Assembly: GCA_030528155.1 (NCBI GenBank) | Contig: JAUMZL010000013.1 | Coordinates: 1 to 60,132, forward strand | Length of the DNA stretch: 60,132 nt | Source: Aerococcus sp. | GTDB taxonomy: Bacteria > Bacillota > Bacilli > Lactobacillales > Aerococcaceae | Direction: 5' to 3' | Shown here: piece after piece, positions 1 to 10,236 of the stretch | Layout of the letters: each line of letters opens with the position of its first letter | Position numbering within the stretch: position 1 is the stretch's first letter | Program-made: the position numbers and the translations under genes | The notes under the pieces: model-generated | The model's database searches: none | Told to the model about the DNA's origin: nothing | The model's input: only the letters and a program-made list of their open reading frames with translations

Positions 1-302
1 GTTTAGGCTTTGAAGGGGGACAAACACCTCTCTACCGTCGTATTCCAAAACGTGGGTTTACGAACATTAACCGTAAAGAATACACCATCTTGAACATTGA
101 AGACTTGAATGTCTTTGCTGATGGTAGTGTGGTTACACCAAAAGAATTTGCTGAACAAGGTTTGATTAAGAAAGCCACTGAAGATGTTAAGATCTTAGGC
201 TATGGTGCACTTGAACGTAAATTAACCGTTAAAGCAGCAAAATTCTCAGCATCAGCTCAATCCGCTATTGAAGCTGCTGGGGGAAGTTACGAGGTGATCT
301 AA
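1..302 (+). CDS. rplO: 50S ribosomal protein L15, 3' part only
   Basis: This is the C-terminal part of ribosomal protein L15, a component of the large subunit, cut by the window edge. The open frame runs from base 3 without a start and reads the L15 signature of a Gly-rich segment followed by a [11 protein letters not shown] stretch, then the conserved C-terminal half. About 99 residues of a usual ~146 are present. A TTG at 90 is only an internal codon. The stop (300-302) overlaps the ATG of secY by one base, so the two are translationally coupled, as expected in the spc operon. Confidence 0.95.
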   Translation, partial: LGFEGGQTPLYRRIPKRGFTNINRKEYTILNIEDLNVFADGSVVTPKEFAEQGLIKKATEDVKILGYGALERKLTVKAAKFSASAQSAIEAAGGSYEVI

Positions 303-1618
303 TGTTCCAAACGATTTCCGGAGCTTTTCGGGACAAGGACATTAGAGGTCGGCTTGGGTTTACCCTATTAATGTTGATCGTTTTCAGGATCGGGAGTCAC
401 GTCACCGTGCCTTCCGTGAATGCTGAAGCGGTTAACACATTAGCAAACTCGGGCCTATTTGGTTTGTTGAACACATTTGGTGGGGGCGCGTTGTCGAACT
501 ACTCCATTCTTTCGCTTGGAGTGTCGCCATACATTACCGCTTCCATTGTTGTTCAGCTGTTGCAGATGGATATTATCCCAACGTTCACCGAATGGTCGAA
601 ACAAGGGGAAGTTGGTCGTCGTAAGTTGAGTACATGGACTCGCTACATTGCGGTAGTTGTTGCCTTTGCTCAAGCGATTGCCATCTCACTCGGATTCAAC
701 TCATTAGCTCAGTTCGGGTTAATCAATAATCCAGGCTTACAAACTTATCTGATGATTGGTTTGGTTATGACAGCTGGTTCCATGTTTACTGTTTGGCTGG
801 GTGATCAGATCACTGCCAACGGTGTCGGTAATGGAACATCCATGATCATTTTTGCCGGGATTGTTTCACGTATTCCGACCGAAATTTACCAGTTCGTTCA
901 AAACCGCTTCATTGGTAAAGGCGGGAGCGAATTAGGGCAAAACATTGGACTGGCAGCACTTTTCTTGATCGGAATGTTGTTTGTAATTACGTTCGTTGTG
1001 TACGTGAACCAAGCAGAACGACGCATTCCAGTGCTGTATTCAAGACGAGCTAGCGTAACGACGCAACGCTCACATTTACCATTGAGTATTAACTCAGCTG
1101 GGGTTATCCCAGTGATCTTCGCCAGTTCATTGATCATGGTGCCACAAACGATCCTCGGATTGTTACGTGATGCTCATGGCGATGCCCAATGGTTTAATGT
1201 TTTATCGAATGTCTTTAGCTTGCAAAAACCAGCTGGGATTGCGGTGTATGCAGTGACCATTATTCTGTTCACATTCTTCTATGCACACATCCAAATCAAT
1301 CCAGAACGTGTCGCAGAAAACTTCCAGAAATCAGGAGCGTACATTCCAAGTGTGCGGCCAGGTCTGGCAACTGAGCGCTATGTTTCAAGCTTGTTAAACC
1401 GTTTAAGTACATTCGGATCGATCTTCTTAATGCTAATTGCTACCGCGCCATTAGCTATCGGGTATGCGTTCAACTTACCACAGCGAATCGCCCTGAGTGG
1501 AACGAGTTTGCTGATTGTAGTTGGGGTCGCATTAGATACCTACAAACAGATCGAAGGGCGTTTGATTAAACATCGTTACGTCGGATTTATTCATGAGGAA
1601 AATTTGGAGAGTGAATAG
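302..1618 (+). CDS. secY: Preprotein translocase subunit SecY
   Basis: SecY is the pore-forming subunit of the Sec translocon in the cytoplasmic membrane and works with SecE, SecG and SecA. The 438-aa product has the family length and about ten hydrophobic segments. It shows the conserved GNGTS motif and the cytoplasmic [11 protein letters not shown] loop that contacts SecA and ribosome. The start codon overlaps the rplO stop. It sits in the standard place between rplO and adk. Confidence 0.98.
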   Translation: MFQTISGAFRDKDIRGRLGFTLLMLIVFRIGSHVTVPSVNAEAVNTLANSGLFGLLNTFGGGALSNYSILSLGVSPYITASIVVQLLQMDIIPTFTEWSKQGEVGRRKLSTWTRYIAVVVAFAQAIAISLGFNSLAQFGLINNPGLQTYLMIGLVMTAGSMFTVWLGDQITANGVGNGTSMIIFAGIVSRIPTEIYQFVQNRFIGKGGSELGQNIGLAALFLIGMLFVITFVVYVNQAERRIPVLYSRRASVTTQRSHLPLSINSAGVIPVIFASSLIMVPQTILGLLRDAHGDAQWFNVLSNVFSLQKPAGIAVYAVTIILFTFFYAHIQINPERVAENFQKSGAYIPSVRPGLATERYVSSLLNRLSTFGSIFLMLIATAPLAIGYAFNLPQRIALSGTSLLIVVGVALDTYKQIEGRLIKHRYVGFIHEENLESE

Positions 1619-1622
1619 TATC

Positions 1623-2279
1623 ATGAAACGCAATATCATCCTAATGGGGTTACCCGGTGCAGGAAAAGGAACGCAAGCTGAAAAAATTGAAGCTGAATTT
1701 CAAATTCCTCAAGTGTCAACGGGTGACATGTTCCGTGAAGCCATGTCTCAAGGCACAGCGCTCGGAATGAAGGCCAAGGAATACATGGACGCAGGAAATT
1801 TAGTTCCTGATGAAATCACTAACGGCATCGTCAAAGAACGTTTAGCTAAAGGTGATGAAGCTGAGGGCTTCATGCTCGATGGATTCCCACGCACGATTAA
1901 CCAAGCAGAAGCATTAACCACTATTCTCAGTGAGCTTAATCGCAAGCTTGACGCTGTGATTTATATTGATGTTCCTGATGATGAATTGAAAAAACGTCTC
2001 TCCGGCCGCATTATCTGTGATAACTGTGGGGCAACCTACAATGTTCACTCAAACCCACCGAAAGTGGAAAATACATGTGACCGTTGTGGAGGACATGATT
2101 TCCATCAACGTGATGACGATAAACCAGAAGTTGTGGCAAACCGTCTCGCTGTTAATAAGGAACAGACAGCGCCAATGTTGGACTTCTATGAGAAACAAGG
2201 GGTGCTCTACAAGGTAGACGGCACCATTGGCATCGAAAACGTCTTTAATGCCATTGCTGATATTCTCAACGAAGACTAG
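1623..2279 (+). CDS. adk: Adenylate kinase
   Basis: Adenylate kinase interconverts ATP + AMP and 2 ADP in the cytoplasm. The P-loop GLPGAGKGT lies at residues 9-17. The LID domain carries two Cys pairs (C132/C135 and C152/C155), the structural zinc site of Gram-positive long-form enzymes. The start chosen is ATG 1623, 4 bases after secY ends and ~10 bases after a GGAGAG ribosome site; a longer frame from 1593 would overlap secY and adds non-homologous residues. Length is 218 aa, normal for the family. The map gene that follows adk in many Firmicutes is absent here. Confidence 0.97.
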   Translation: MKRNIILMGLPGAGKGTQAEKIEAEFQIPQVSTGDMFREAMSQGTALGMKAKEYMDAGNLVPDEITNGIVKERLAKGDEAEGFMLDGFPRTINQAEALTTILSELNRKLDAVIYIDVPDDELKKRLSGRIICDNCGATYNVHSNPPKVENTCDRCGGHDFHQRDDDKPEVVANRLAVNKEQTAPMLDFYEKQGVLYKVDGTIGIENVFNAIADILNED

Positions 2280-2400
2280 ATAGTTGCGTTACAACGCTTG
2301 ATGTGGTATCCTTTGTGGGTTAGTCGAGTCTGTAACCAATACTTTTTAATGTCCGTTGTTGTAGTGTTCCTGGGTTCATTTAATTTAGGAGGTAACCTTT

Positions 2401-2619
2401 TTGTCTAAAGAAGATATGATTGAAGTTGAAGGTACCGTTACAGAAACGTTACCAAACGCGATGTTTAAAGTAGAATTGGAAAACGGATTTGAAATCCTAG
2501 CTCATGTCTCTGGCAAAATTCGCGTCAATTACATTCGGATCTTACCAGGAGATCGTGTAAAAGTAGAAATGTCTCCCTATGATTTAACCAAGGGACGGAT
2601 TACATACCGTTTCAAATAG
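2401..2619 (+). CDS. infA: Translation initiation factor IF-1 (TTG start)
   Basis: IF-1 is a single OB-fold protein that binds the 30S A site during initiation. The 72-aa protein matches the family length, opens with the usual [10 protein letters not shown] motif, and ends in KGRITYRFK. The start is a TTG, fixed by a strong AGGAGGT at 2388-2394 and by the family N-terminus; no ATG is available. The 121-base gap to adk is longer than elsewhere in this operon and holds no obvious gene. Confidence 0.96.
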   Translation: MSKEDMIEVEGTVTETLPNAMFKVELENGFEILAHVSGKIRVNYIRILPGDRVKVEMSPYDLTKGRITYRFK

Positions 2620-2647
2620 GGAAGAGCGAAGAGGAGGAAATCAATCA

Positions 2648-2761
2648 ATGAAGGTTAGAGCTTCAGTTAAACCTATGTGCGAAAACTGCAAAGTCATTCG
2701 TCGCAATGGGAAAGTTATGGTAATTTGTAGTAACCCTAAACATAAACAACGTCAAGGTTAG
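2648..2761 (+). CDS. rpmJ: 50S ribosomal protein L36 (zinc-ribbon form)
   Basis: L36 is the smallest protein of the large ribosomal subunit. This 37-aa frame starts [15 protein letters not shown] and has the complete zinc site C11, C14, C27, H32, so it is the zinc-binding (C+) form. It has a GGAGG site just upstream and ends 13 bases before rpsM. It is short enough to be missed by ORF callers using a length cutoff. Confidence 0.97.
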   Translation: MKVRASVKPMCENCKVIRRNGKVMVICSNPKHKQRQG

Positions 2762-2774
2762 GAGGAAAGCATAG

Positions 2775-3140
2775 ATGGCTCGTATTGCAGGAGTAGATAT
2801 TCCTCGTGACAAACGCGTAGTGATCTCTTTGACTTACATTTACGGTATCGGCACCACAACTGCTAAAAAGATCTTAGCAGAAGCGGATGTTAACGAAGAT
2901 ACACGCGTGCGTGATTTAACGAACGATGAGTTAGACCGCATCCGTAGCGTCGTAGATACGATCAAAGTCGAAGGTGACTTGCGTCGCGAGGTCAACATGA
3001 ACATTCGTCGCTTGCAAGATATCGGTTCTTACCGTGGAATGCGTCACCGTCGTGGATTGCCTGTTCGTGGTCAACATACCAAGAACAACGCACGTACACG
3101 TAAAGGTAAACGTGGGCAAGCAATTGCTAATAAGAAATAA
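2775..3140 (+). CDS. rpsM: 30S ribosomal protein S13
   Basis: S13 lies in the head of the small subunit and contacts the P-site tRNA and the B1 bridges. The 121-aa product opens with [10 protein letters not shown] and ends in the basic tail [12 protein letters not shown], both typical. The AGGAGG site overlaps the rpmJ stop region at 2760-2766. Confidence 0.98.
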   Translation: MARIAGVDIPRDKRVVISLTYIYGIGTTTAKKILAEADVNEDTRVRDLTNDELDRIRSVVDTIKVEGDLRREVNMNIRRLQDIGSYRGMRHRRGLPVRGQHTKNNARTRKGKRGQAIANKK

Positions 3141-3169
3141 TTTATAAATAGTGAGGAGGGAAATAATAC

Positions 3170-3565
3170 ATGGCAAAAGCAAAAAATAACAAGTCTCGGA
3201 AACGTCGTAACAGAGCGACCGTTGAGAGTGGTGTTGCACATATCCATTCAACCTTCAACAACACGATCGTTATGATCACTGACCAGCAAGGAAATGCTGT
3301 TTCTTGGTCTTCAGCTGGTTCTTTGGGCTTCAAAGGTTCACGTAAATCTACCCCATATGCAGCGCAATTATCCTCTGAAGCAGCGGCTAAGACAGCGATG
3401 GACCGTGGTATGAAGACTGTTGAAGTGTCCGTTAAAGGCCCTGGTTCTGGTCGTGAATCTGCTATTCGTGCGCTTCAAGCTGCTGGGTTAGAAGTTACCT
3501 CTATTCGTGATGTAACGCCTATTCCGCACAATGGATGTCGTCCTCCAAAACGTCGTCGTGTCTAA
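3170..3565 (+). CDS. rpsK: 30S ribosomal protein S11
   Basis: S11 forms part of the 30S platform near the mRNA exit. The 131-aa protein has the family core ([18 protein letters not shown]) and the C-terminal [23 protein letters not shown] ribosome site precedes ATG 3170. It is in the standard place between rpsM and rpoA. Confidence 0.98.
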   Translation: MAKAKNNKSRKRRNRATVESGVAHIHSTFNNTIVMITDQQGNAVSWSSAGSLGFKGSRKSTPYAAQLSSEAAAKTAMDRGMKTVEVSVKGPGSGRESAIRALQAAGLEVTSIRDVTPIPHNGCRPPKRRRV

Positions 3566-3646
3566 TTTTCAAAACGCGATTCAGACATTGGGTGTCTAGC
3601 ATAAGGTGCATTGTTTATCACGTTTTGAAAGGAGCTAACTCTTAGA

Positions 3647-4591
3647 ATGATCGAGATTGAAAAGCCAAATATTGAAACCGTTGAACTCCAAGAAGATAAC
3701 AAATTTGGTAAATTCGTCATTGAACCATTGGAACGTGGTTACGGAACGACACTAGGCAATTCATTGCGTCGGGTCTTGTTGTCATCATTACCTGGGACTG
3801 CTATCACATCGATCCAGATTGATGATGTTCTTCATGAATTCTCTACTATCGAAGGTGTTCGTGAAGATGTTACGCAGATCGTTTTAAACGTTAAACAGCT
3901 CTCCTTGAAACTCTATGATGTTGAAGAAAAGGATATTGAAATTGATATCGTAGGGCCGAAGGAAGTCACAGCTGCGGATATTACAGCAGACGCTGATTTT
4001 GATGTCATGAATCCTGATTTGCACATTTGTTCAGTTTCTGATGATACACATTTCCATATGACGATGCATGTCTCAAATGGACGTGGGTTTGTTCGGAGTG
4101 AGCACAATAAATCAGAAAGTATGCCAATTGGTGTTATCCCAGTTGACTCCATCTACACACCAATCGAAAAGGTCAATTACCAAGTTGAAAATACTCGTAT
4201 CGGGGAAATCAACGAATACGATAAGTTAACGATGGATATCTGGACTGATGGCACGATTGGACCAAAAGAATCGCTCAGTTTAGCAGCTAAAATTTTAACC
4301 GAACACCTTGCCATTTTCATTGATTTAACTAATGAAGTGCGTGATGCTGAAATTATGGTTGAAAAAGAAGAAGACCAGAAAGAGAAGAATCTCGAAATGA
4401 CGATTGAAGAGTTGGATCTCTCTGTTCGTTCTTACAACTGCTTGAAACGTGCGGGCATCAATACGGTCGAAGAATTGATCAACAAGACCGAACCAGAAAT
4501 GATGAAGGTTCGTAATCTTGGTCGTAAATCACTCGACGAAGTGAAGAATAAATTAGCCGCATTAGGCTTATCTCTTAAAGAGGAAGAATAA
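3647..4591 (+). CDS. rpoA: RNA polymerase alpha subunit
   Basis: The alpha subunit dimerises to nucleate RNA polymerase assembly; its C-terminal domain contacts UP elements and activators. The 314-aa product has the N-terminal dimerisation domain (about residues 1-228, with [14 protein letters not shown]), an acidic linker rich in Glu/Lys, and the helix-hairpin-helix CTD (residues ~245-314, with [15 protein letters not shown]). The preceding 81-base gap contains an AAAGGAG ribosome site. Confidence 0.98.
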   Translation: MIEIEKPNIETVELQEDNKFGKFVIEPLERGYGTTLGNSLRRVLLSSLPGTAITSIQIDDVLHEFSTIEGVREDVTQIVLNVKQLSLKLYDVEEKDIEIDIVGPKEVTAADITADADFDVMNPDLHICSVSDDTHFHMTMHVSNGRGFVRSEHNKSESMPIGVIPVDSIYTPIEKVNYQVENTRIGEINEYDKLTMDIWTDGTIGPKESLSLAAKILTEHLAIFIDLTNEVRDAEIMVEKEEDQKEKNLEMTIEELDLSVRSYNCLKRAGINTVEELINKTEPEMMKVRNLGRKSLDEVKNKLAALGLSLKEEE

Positions 4592-4615
4592 CTACGAAGA
4601 TAGGAGGATGAATCG

Positions 4616-4996
4616 ATGAGTTATCGCAAATTAGGTCGTACTAGTTCTCAACGTAAAGCGATGTTACGCAACTTAACGACCGACTTATTAGTAAACGAAC
4701 GCATTACGACTACGGAAACTCGTGCTAAAGAAGTACGTAAAACCGCTGAAAAGATGATTACGTTAGGTAAGAAAGGCGACTTGGCTTCCCGCCGTCGTGC
4801 TATTGCTTACATGCGTGATGAAATCGCTGATGTTCGCGCAGAAGATGAAAAAATCATCGTTGAAAATGCTGTTCAAAAATTGTTTGGCGAATTAGCTGAA
4901 CGCTACGAAGGTCGTCAAGGTGGCTACACTCGCATCTTGAAAACAGAAGCTCGCCGTGGTGATGGTGCACCAATGGCTATTATTGAATTAGTCTAA
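4616..4996 (+). CDS. rplQ: 50S ribosomal protein L17
   Basis: L17 is a large-subunit protein near the polypeptide exit. The 126-aa frame has the conserved [20 protein letters not shown] start and the [18 protein letters not shown] end. It is the last gene of the operon and is followed by a strong terminator. In many Lactobacillales ecfA1 follows directly; here about 10 kb of other genes lie between. Confidence 0.97.
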   Translation: MSYRKLGRTSSQRKAMLRNLTTDLLVNERITTTETRAKEVRKTAEKMITLGKKGDLASRRRAIAYMRDEIADVRAEDEKIIVENAVQKLFGELAERYEGRQGGYTRILKTEARRGDGAPMAIIELV

Positions 4997-5059
4997 GCGA
5001 GCACAAACTTGAGTGTCATGATGATGGGGTAGTCTAAGGATTACTTCAAGTCTAGCTCT

Positions 5060-5107
5060 TTCATTCCCGGGGAGATTTTATCTCTCTGGGAGTGAAAATT
5101 TTTTTGT
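5060..5107 (+). terminator. Intrinsic terminator of the spc/alpha operon
   Basis: A 17-bp stem (5060-5076 with 5080-5096, a few G-U pairs, loop TTT) is followed by a run of T from 5099. It closes the rplO-to-rplQ transcription unit. Confidence 0.9.
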
Positions 5108-5785
5108 TTTTAGGCATGTATGCTTTGTCGTATGTGCTTTTTTATTTGGTACTTATAAATAAGATGATTAAGAGGAAAATGATTCATAGCAATCACACAG
5201 CCATTCTCCGGCATTTTATTTTTGAGTACCGACTTTTATTGGTAAAGACAGGAGCTATCGGCTTAATGCCACTGTCTATGAAACTCGATACCTTATGCTA
5301 GTAAGCTAATGCTTTAAATACTTTTCTTAAATTCAGTTGACGATTGTCGACTGGATTTTTTTATTTTTCCAAGAAATAATGAGAGGGTAGGAGGACTCTC
5401 ACTGTTAGTGGAGGGGTTAACGGGCATTTAGATGGATAACGGAAGTAGTAAGGAGACGTATATAAACAAGCTTAAATGCACTCCACGACAGTCACTGTTA
5501 CCAGAAGGAAGCATTGAAACTACTGTTAGTAGGGGACACATAGAAATGAATCGGATCAAGCGGAGGAATGTACATGCAAGCGCCCCACCTTAGCGCTAGA
5601 ATACGTAAGTTTAATGTTAATAAGGGGTTTATATATAATATCAGGCATCCAAATTAAAGGATAAAATAGCGACTGTGTGCCCAATTGGAGGGGACGACCT
5701 AAAGAATGAACAGCTAATTTGGAGAGAAAGATACGAAGACGATGCGTCGATTAAGAGAGGCGATACCTTCTTTTTCTCTTAGTGA
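5108..5785. other. Intergenic stretch with no convincing gene
   Basis: About 680 bases between the ribosomal operon and the alpha-galactosidase gene. One short frame (5092-5301) would start inside the rplQ terminator with no ribosome site and matches nothing I recognise. The later part has scattered GGAGG-like words but every frame is broken. It looks like decayed sequence at an insertion junction; the second terminator at 5331-5369 may be left from a lost gene. Confidence 0.6.
5331..5369 (+). terminator. Second terminator-like hairpin, no obvious gene upstream
   Basis: An 11-bp stem (5331-5341 with 5346-5356, two G-U pairs, loop GATT) is followed by a T-rich tail. No gene is visible between it and the rplQ terminator, so it may be a relic. 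Confidence 0.6.
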
Positions 5786-5789
5786 ACAA

Positions 5790-5823
5790 CCCCCCCTGTA
5801 AGCGATAATGCTTACAGGGGGGG
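5790..5823 (-). terminator. Strong GC-rich hairpin after aga
   Basis: A perfect 14-bp stem (5790-5803 with 5810-5823, loop GATAAT) containing runs of seven C and G lies 35 bases past the stop of the minus-strand alpha-galactosidase gene. The T-run on the minus-strand side is poor, so it could act as a transcript-stabilising 3' hairpin as well as a terminator. Confidence 0.6.
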
Positions 5824-5857
5824 GAAATTAGTAACCTAACTCCAAACGATTTAAACT

Positions 5858-8038
5858 TTACTCTACTTCGAATGACCATGTTTTAGAGTAAAAGTCTTGT
5901 TTTACTCTAGAAATAGATAGTCCTGAATACATTAATTCATCACCACCATATAGAAGCCCTGTGTCTTGATCTTTATAGGTAAACGATGGATTCAATCCAT
6001 TTAATCTGAGACTTCTAATTGGTGCACTAGGAATTGATAACGTTCTAACGTATGTAACTAAAACTTTAGTTTTATCTGAATTGATAAAAAGCCATGCTTT
6101 TTCATTTTGACTTAGAGTATCAATGCGATATAGATCTCCAAATTGGATAAGTTTCCTGTTTTCTTTATAAAAGGTGATCTGTTTCTTTATACTTTCTAGC
6201 TCAGTATCCTTTAACTTATTTAAATCTAGTTCATAGCCTAAGTTGCCTCCCATAGCAACGGCACCCCTTGTTTCCAGTGGACTAATACGACCTACTTGTT
6301 GATTTGGAGACTCTGTAACATGAGAGGTCATGCTAATAGCAGGATAAGTAATGCTTGTACCATGTTGGATTTCTAATCTGCAAATAGGGTCTGTATTATC
6401 ACTGGTCCACGATTGAGGCATGTAATACAGCATTCCAGGGTCAAAACGACCGCCACCACTAGAGCAGTTTTCAAATAATATGTGTGGATATGAAGAAGTA
6501 ATCGTATTTAAGATATAGTATAGTCCTAATATATAACGATGACCAAATTCCATTTGCTTTGCTGAAGGTAATTGTAAGGAATAAGGTTCAGTAATATTTC
6601 TATTCATATCCCATTTTACATAATCAATAGCTGCATGATCCAGTATATTAGTTATGGATTGAATAATATACTCTTGGACATCAGATCTTGAGAGATCTAG
6701 AACATACTGCTGTCTTCCAAATGATTTTTCTCTGCCAGGAATCCCAATACACCATTCTGGATGAGCACGATATAAATCGCTATCAGGGGATACCATTTCA
6801 GGTTCAAACCATATTCCAAACTTTAATCCTAAATTATGTATTTTTTGTACAAAATTATCAAGCCCATTTGGAAATTTTGTATTATCTGGTATCCAGTCAC
6901 CTAACCCCTTTGACAAGGCGGTTCGATTTTTAAACCATCCATCATCTACTACGAAAAGTTCCATTCCTAGATTTTTAGCATTTTTTGCTAGTTTAAGAAG
7001 TTTTTCCTCACTCATGTCAAAATGTATCGCTTCCCAACTATTAAAAACTATTGGACGTTCTTTTTTACTGTAGGAAGTGGATATTAGATTGTTATTATAA
7101 AAATGATGAAAGTTTCTAGACATTTTTCCAATTCCTTCGTAAGAAAATGTCATGATAACTTCAGGAGTTTGAAAACTATCATTAGGGGCTAATGTCCAAC
7201 AGAAATCAAATGGATTAATTCCAATAGATAATCTAGTTGTTTCAAATGAATCTAGCTGAACTTGTGCTAAAAAATTCCCACTATAGACCAAATTGAATCC
7301 ATAAATTTCGCCTGTAGTTTCTGTTGTTCCTTTCTCTGCGAGAGCAACAAATGGAGCTTGGTGAGCGCTACTAGATATTCTTGTGCTTTCTACGGATTGG
7401 ACGCCAGGAACAACCTTTCGCCAAACTAAATTTCGCTCATTACTATGTCGACCATACAGGGTGAGCATATTAAAATTAGGATTTCGAAAATCAATGTTCA
7501 TACTCATAGCGCGAAGTAGTTTAATAGAAGAACTACCTTGATTAGTGAAAAGACAACTTCGAGTAATGACATCTGTTTTTTCAAATATAGAATAGAAAAG
7601 GGATAATTCTAAATTATTGTGAGAATCTCTTGCATGAATAATTAATGTTTCCACATCATTATTATTTGAAAAAGAATGAGGTAAACCCTCTAATGAGGGC
7701 TTACCATCCACTACTTCATAATCTATGTATTCAAATTGCGTTACCCTAGCACCATTGTTTTCTAAAGTTTGATAAGCTGGTATGCGATAGTCTCCGTTAC
7801 CGTTTGTAGGGTATTCTTGTGGAAGCGTATCATATGAAAATGTAGAATCATCCAGAGTCGGATTGGGTGAAAAGCCACGGTCTGTATACAATAATGCTTT
7901 ACTACTGTGATAGTTCCTTACTTTCCTTCCATAATACATATGAGCGATGAGATTATGCTTAAGAATCTGAATAACATAGCTCGAATTGTTAGTACTGAGA
8001 TGAAATATCTTCTCTTCTTCGTTAATTTTTATTGTCAT
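5858..8038 (-). CDS. aga: Alpha-galactosidase, GH36
   Basis: This enzyme hydrolyses terminal alpha-1,6-galactose from raffinose or melibiose in the cytoplasm. The 726-aa length and domain order fit GH36: an N-terminal beta-sandwich (~1-320), a catalytic TIM barrel (~320-640, with FVVDDGWF) and a C-terminal beta domain. The nucleophile is D477 in YVKWDMNR and the acid/base D547 in WTSDNTD; the CSSGGGRFD motif is present. No signal peptide is seen. It follows scrA by 21 bases, so the two are probably co-transcribed. Base composition is visibly more AT-rich than scrB. A second, diverged copy lies at 42608-44899. Confidence 0.93.
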   Translation of the reverse strand: MTIKINEEEKIFHLSTNNSSYVIQILKHNLIAHMYYGRKVRNYHSSKALLYTDRGFSPNPTLDDSTFSYDTLPQEYPTNGNGDYRIPAYQTLENNGARVTQFEYIDYEVVDGKPSLEGLPHSFSNNNDVETLIIHARDSHNNLELSLFYSIFEKTDVITRSCLFTNQGSSSIKLLRAMSMNIDFRNPNFNMLTLYGRHSNERNLVWRKVVPGVQSVESTRISSSAHQAPFVALAEKGTTETTGEIYGFNLVYSGNFLAQVQLDSFETTRLSIGINPFDFCWTLAPNDSFQTPEVIMTFSYEGIGKMSRNFHHFYNNNLISTSYSKKERPIVFNSWEAIHFDMSEEKLLKLAKNAKNLGMELFVVDDGWFKNRTALSKGLGDWIPDNTKFPNGLDNFVQKIHNLGLKFGIWFEPEMVSPDSDLYRAHPEWCIGIPGREKSFGRQQYVLDLSRSDVQEYIIQSITNILDHAAIDYVKWDMNRNITEPYSLQLPSAKQMEFGHRYILGLYYILNTITSSYPHILFENCSSGGGRFDPGMLYYMPQSWTSDNTDPICRLEIQHGTSITYPAISMTSHVTESPNQQVGRISPLETRGAVAMGGNLGYELDLNKLKDTELESIKKQITFYKENRKLIQFGDLYRIDTLSQNEKAWLFINSDKTKVLVTYVRTLSIPSAPIRSLRLNGLNPSFTYKDQDTGLLYGGDELMYSGLSISRVKQDFYSKTWSFEVE

Positions 8039-8059
8039 ACCGCCTAGGTTCCTTTCATA

Positions 8060-10024
8060 TTAAGTATGAGCGGTTATTACCACATCTTTAGAGGTAACTG
8101 TTTTATTTTCTTGTAGCGAAATTGTTGAGTAATCATTTGAGTTTGTGATGATCATCATGATGGTTGGATCATAGCCCTGTGATTGTATTTCTTTATAATT
8201 ATAGGTGCCTAAAGGGGTTCCTTTTGATACAATCTGTCCTTGTTCTACCAGACTAGTAAAGCCTTTTCCTCCCATTTCTACTGTATCAATTCCTATATGA
8301 ATTAATACGTCACAACCTTCAGTTGTAGATATTCCGTAAGCATGTTTAGTCTCATAAGCAACACTGATGATTCCATCAGCTGGGGCGTAAATAGTGTTGC
8401 CTGTCGGTATAATGGCAACACCCTTGCCAAGCAATAGAGATGAGAAAACATCATCTTTTACAGTAGTAAGAGGATAGGTTTTCCCTTCAGTTACAGCACT
8501 TAATTCTACAGATGATACTATGTTATTTGCTTTGTGGCTTTTTGCTTGGCTATTATCTTCATAAATAATTTTCAAAGCCTGTTTATCTGCCAATGCTTCT
8601 TCAGTTTCTGTTTTTCTGAGCTTGTACTTTCCGAATAAATATGTTCCTATAAAGGCTAATGCAATAGCAACCAGTTCTGCTAATAAATAAAATTTAATAG
8701 ATCCAGCCATGATGGAAATAAATCCGATAATTCCTGCTGGGCCAGGACTCACACTTTTGACATTAAATACGCCAAGAAGAAAACAAGAAATACCAGAAGC
8801 CCCCATGGCAATGTAGAAAGGATAACGATGTTTTAAGTTAACCCCAAACATGGCTGGCTCTGTGATTCCTAGTAGGGCAGAAAGGCCTGCTGATGAGGAC
8901 AGGCTTTTTTCTTTCGCATTGTTTGTCAAAAAGAAATAAGCGAAAGTTGCACCACCTTGGGCCACATTAGCAACCGATGCAATAGGAAACATGAAATCCC
9001 CACCAGTTTTTGAGATATCAGCAAGTAATTGTGTAGTAATGGCAGGAAATGACTGATGAAGACCTGTTAAAACAATGGCTGAATAGAAGAATCCAAAAAT
9101 TCCATATCCAAATGGCCCCATATAATTAATTAAAAAGATTACGCCATTTAGGAAAATATCAGACACAGATCGAAGTAAGGGACCTACAAAAGAAAAAGTA
9201 ATCATCCCTGTAAGTAAAATTGCAAATAATGGAGTAAATGTAAAATCTAAGGCATCATTTAGGTGCTTATGGAAAAATTTTTCTATCTGCGATAGTATCC
9301 AAGCAACACCAACCACAGGAAGAACTTGTCCTTGGTAACCTGCTTGAGCGACATGAAAACCAAAGAGATTCCATGTAGGCATCTCACCAGTAGCGACAAC
9401 ATTTGCTACATCATACCCAGAAACTAGACTAGGAAGAACCATAATTATACCCATAATAGCTCCTAGATAGGCGTTCCCGCCAAATCTTTTTGTTGCTGAG
9501 TATCCAATTAACACAGGTAGAAAGGTAAAAGCTGCACCAGCGAAAGTATTGATCATTGCTGCTAGATCAGTAAGACTTGGATACATTTCAACAAGAGATT
9601 GTGAGCCAAATAGCCCTTCTGACACAAATACGTTATTAAGTGCTAATAACAGCCCTCCTGCTGTTAAGGCAGGAATCAGTGGGACAAAAATATCAGATAA
9701 TACTTTAACCAAACGAATTAAGATATTTCTATTATTCGATGTTGCTTCTTCTTTTGCTTCCGATGTAGACACCTCATGCGCACCGGTAAGTTTGGTTAAA
9801 TATTTATAAACATCAGCTACATCTCCAGGCCCAACAATAATTTGGTATTGTCCGTTGGCGCGGAATGTCCCCTTCAAATCCGGATCGGCATCTAAAGCCT
9901 CTTGATCCACTTTTTGATCATCTTTTAGTACTAACCGCAAACGTGTCGCGCAATGCGCTGCGGACGTAATATTATCCTTACCGATAGCATCAGCTATTCG
10001 CTTAGCAACTGCTTCGTGGTTCAT
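8060..10024 (-). CDS. scrA: Sucrose-family PTS permease EIIBCA
   Basis: This membrane permease takes up and phosphorylates sucrose (giving sucrose-6-phosphate) with phosphate from HPr. Domains in order are EIIB (~1-90, phospho-cysteine C25 in HCATRLRL), EIIC (~105-460, about ten hydrophobic segments), and EIIA (~500-654, phospho-histidine H576 in [14 protein letters not shown]). It starts at ATG 10024 with an AGGAGGAAA site. Sucrose specificity is inferred from the divergent scrB-scrR; the downstream aga leaves open a role in alpha-galactoside uptake. Codons of about the first 75 residues look GC-richer than the rest, suggesting a mosaic gene. Confidence 0.88.
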   Translation of the reverse strand: MNHEAVAKRIADAIGKDNITSAAHCATRLRLVLKDDQKVDQEALDADPDLKGTFRANGQYQIIVGPGDVADVYKYLTKLTGAHEVSTSEAKEEATSNNRNILIRLVKVLSDIFVPLIPALTAGGLLLALNNVFVSEGLFGSQSLVEMYPSLTDLAAMINTFAGAAFTFLPVLIGYSATKRFGGNAYLGAIMGIIMVLPSLVSGYDVANVVATGEMPTWNLFGFHVAQAGYQGQVLPVVGVAWILSQIEKFFHKHLNDALDFTFTPLFAILLTGMITFSFVGPLLRSVSDIFLNGVIFLINYMGPFGYGIFGFFYSAIVLTGLHQSFPAITTQLLADISKTGGDFMFPIASVANVAQGGATFAYFFLTNNAKEKSLSSSAGLSALLGITEPAMFGVNLKHRYPFYIAMGASGISCFLLGVFNVKSVSPGPAGIIGFISIMAGSIKFYLLAELVAIALAFIGTYLFGKYKLRKTETEEALADKQALKIIYEDNSQAKSHKANNIVSSVELSAVTEGKTYPLTTVKDDVFSSLLLGKGVAIIPTGNTIYAPADGIISVAYETKHAYGISTTEGCDVLIHIGIDTVEMGGKGFTSLVEQGQIVSKGTPLGTYNYKEIQSQGYDPTIMMIITNSNDYSTISLQENKTVTSKDVVITAHT

Positions 10025-10045
10025 GGATATTTCCTCCTTTTTGTT

Positions 10046-10059
10046 ATAAAACGTTTTCA
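10046..10059 (-). promoter_or_regulatory. CcpA cre-like box upstream of scrA
   Basis: On the minus strand the box reads TGAAAACGTTTTAT, matching the cre consensus TGWAANCGNTNWCA at 12 of 14 places. It lies near the expected transcription start of scrA, a position suited to catabolite repression. Confidence 0.5.
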
Positions 10060-10065
10060 GTAGAT

Positions 10066-10104
10066 AGCTTACTCGTAAAAAGAAAACATGTCAAACGTTT
10101 GACA
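10066..10104 (-). promoter_or_regulatory. scrA promoter overlapping a perfect ScrR-type operator
   Basis: The sequence TGTCAAACGTTTGACA (10089-10104) is a perfect 16-bp palindrome, typical of LacI-family operators. On the minus strand its TTGACA (10089-10094) serves as a -35 box with a weak -10 (TAAGCT) 17 bases on. ScrR encoded at 11742 is the likely ligand. A half-site repeat, AGCGTTTGACA, recurs at 10171-10181 in the scrB promoter. Confidence 0.75.
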
Positions 10105-10175
10105 GAAAGTAACTTAATTATTTTAATTAAATGTAAATATAGTTATACATACGCTGATTATAGTTATGGTAGCGT

Positions 10176-10205
10176 TTGACATTTTTATCATGGATTCGCT
10201 ACAAT
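10176..10205 (+). promoter_or_regulatory. scrB promoter
   Basis: TTGACA (10176-10181), an 18-base spacer and TACAAT (10200-10205) form a near-consensus promoter. The -35 lies in a half operator. The ATG at 10204 falls inside the -10 box, so it cannot be the start of scrB. Confidence 0.8.
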
Positions 10206-10236
10206 GAACACGAGTTTTTACGAAGGAGAGAAGATT

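Noticed and set aside
5092-5301. 69-aa frame after rplQ
   Set aside because: It starts with GTG inside the rplQ terminator, lacks a ribosome site and has no recognisable motif.
10204-10236. Longer N-terminus for scrB
   Set aside because: Its ATG lies in the -10 box of the promoter; ATG 10237 has a proper ribosome site.
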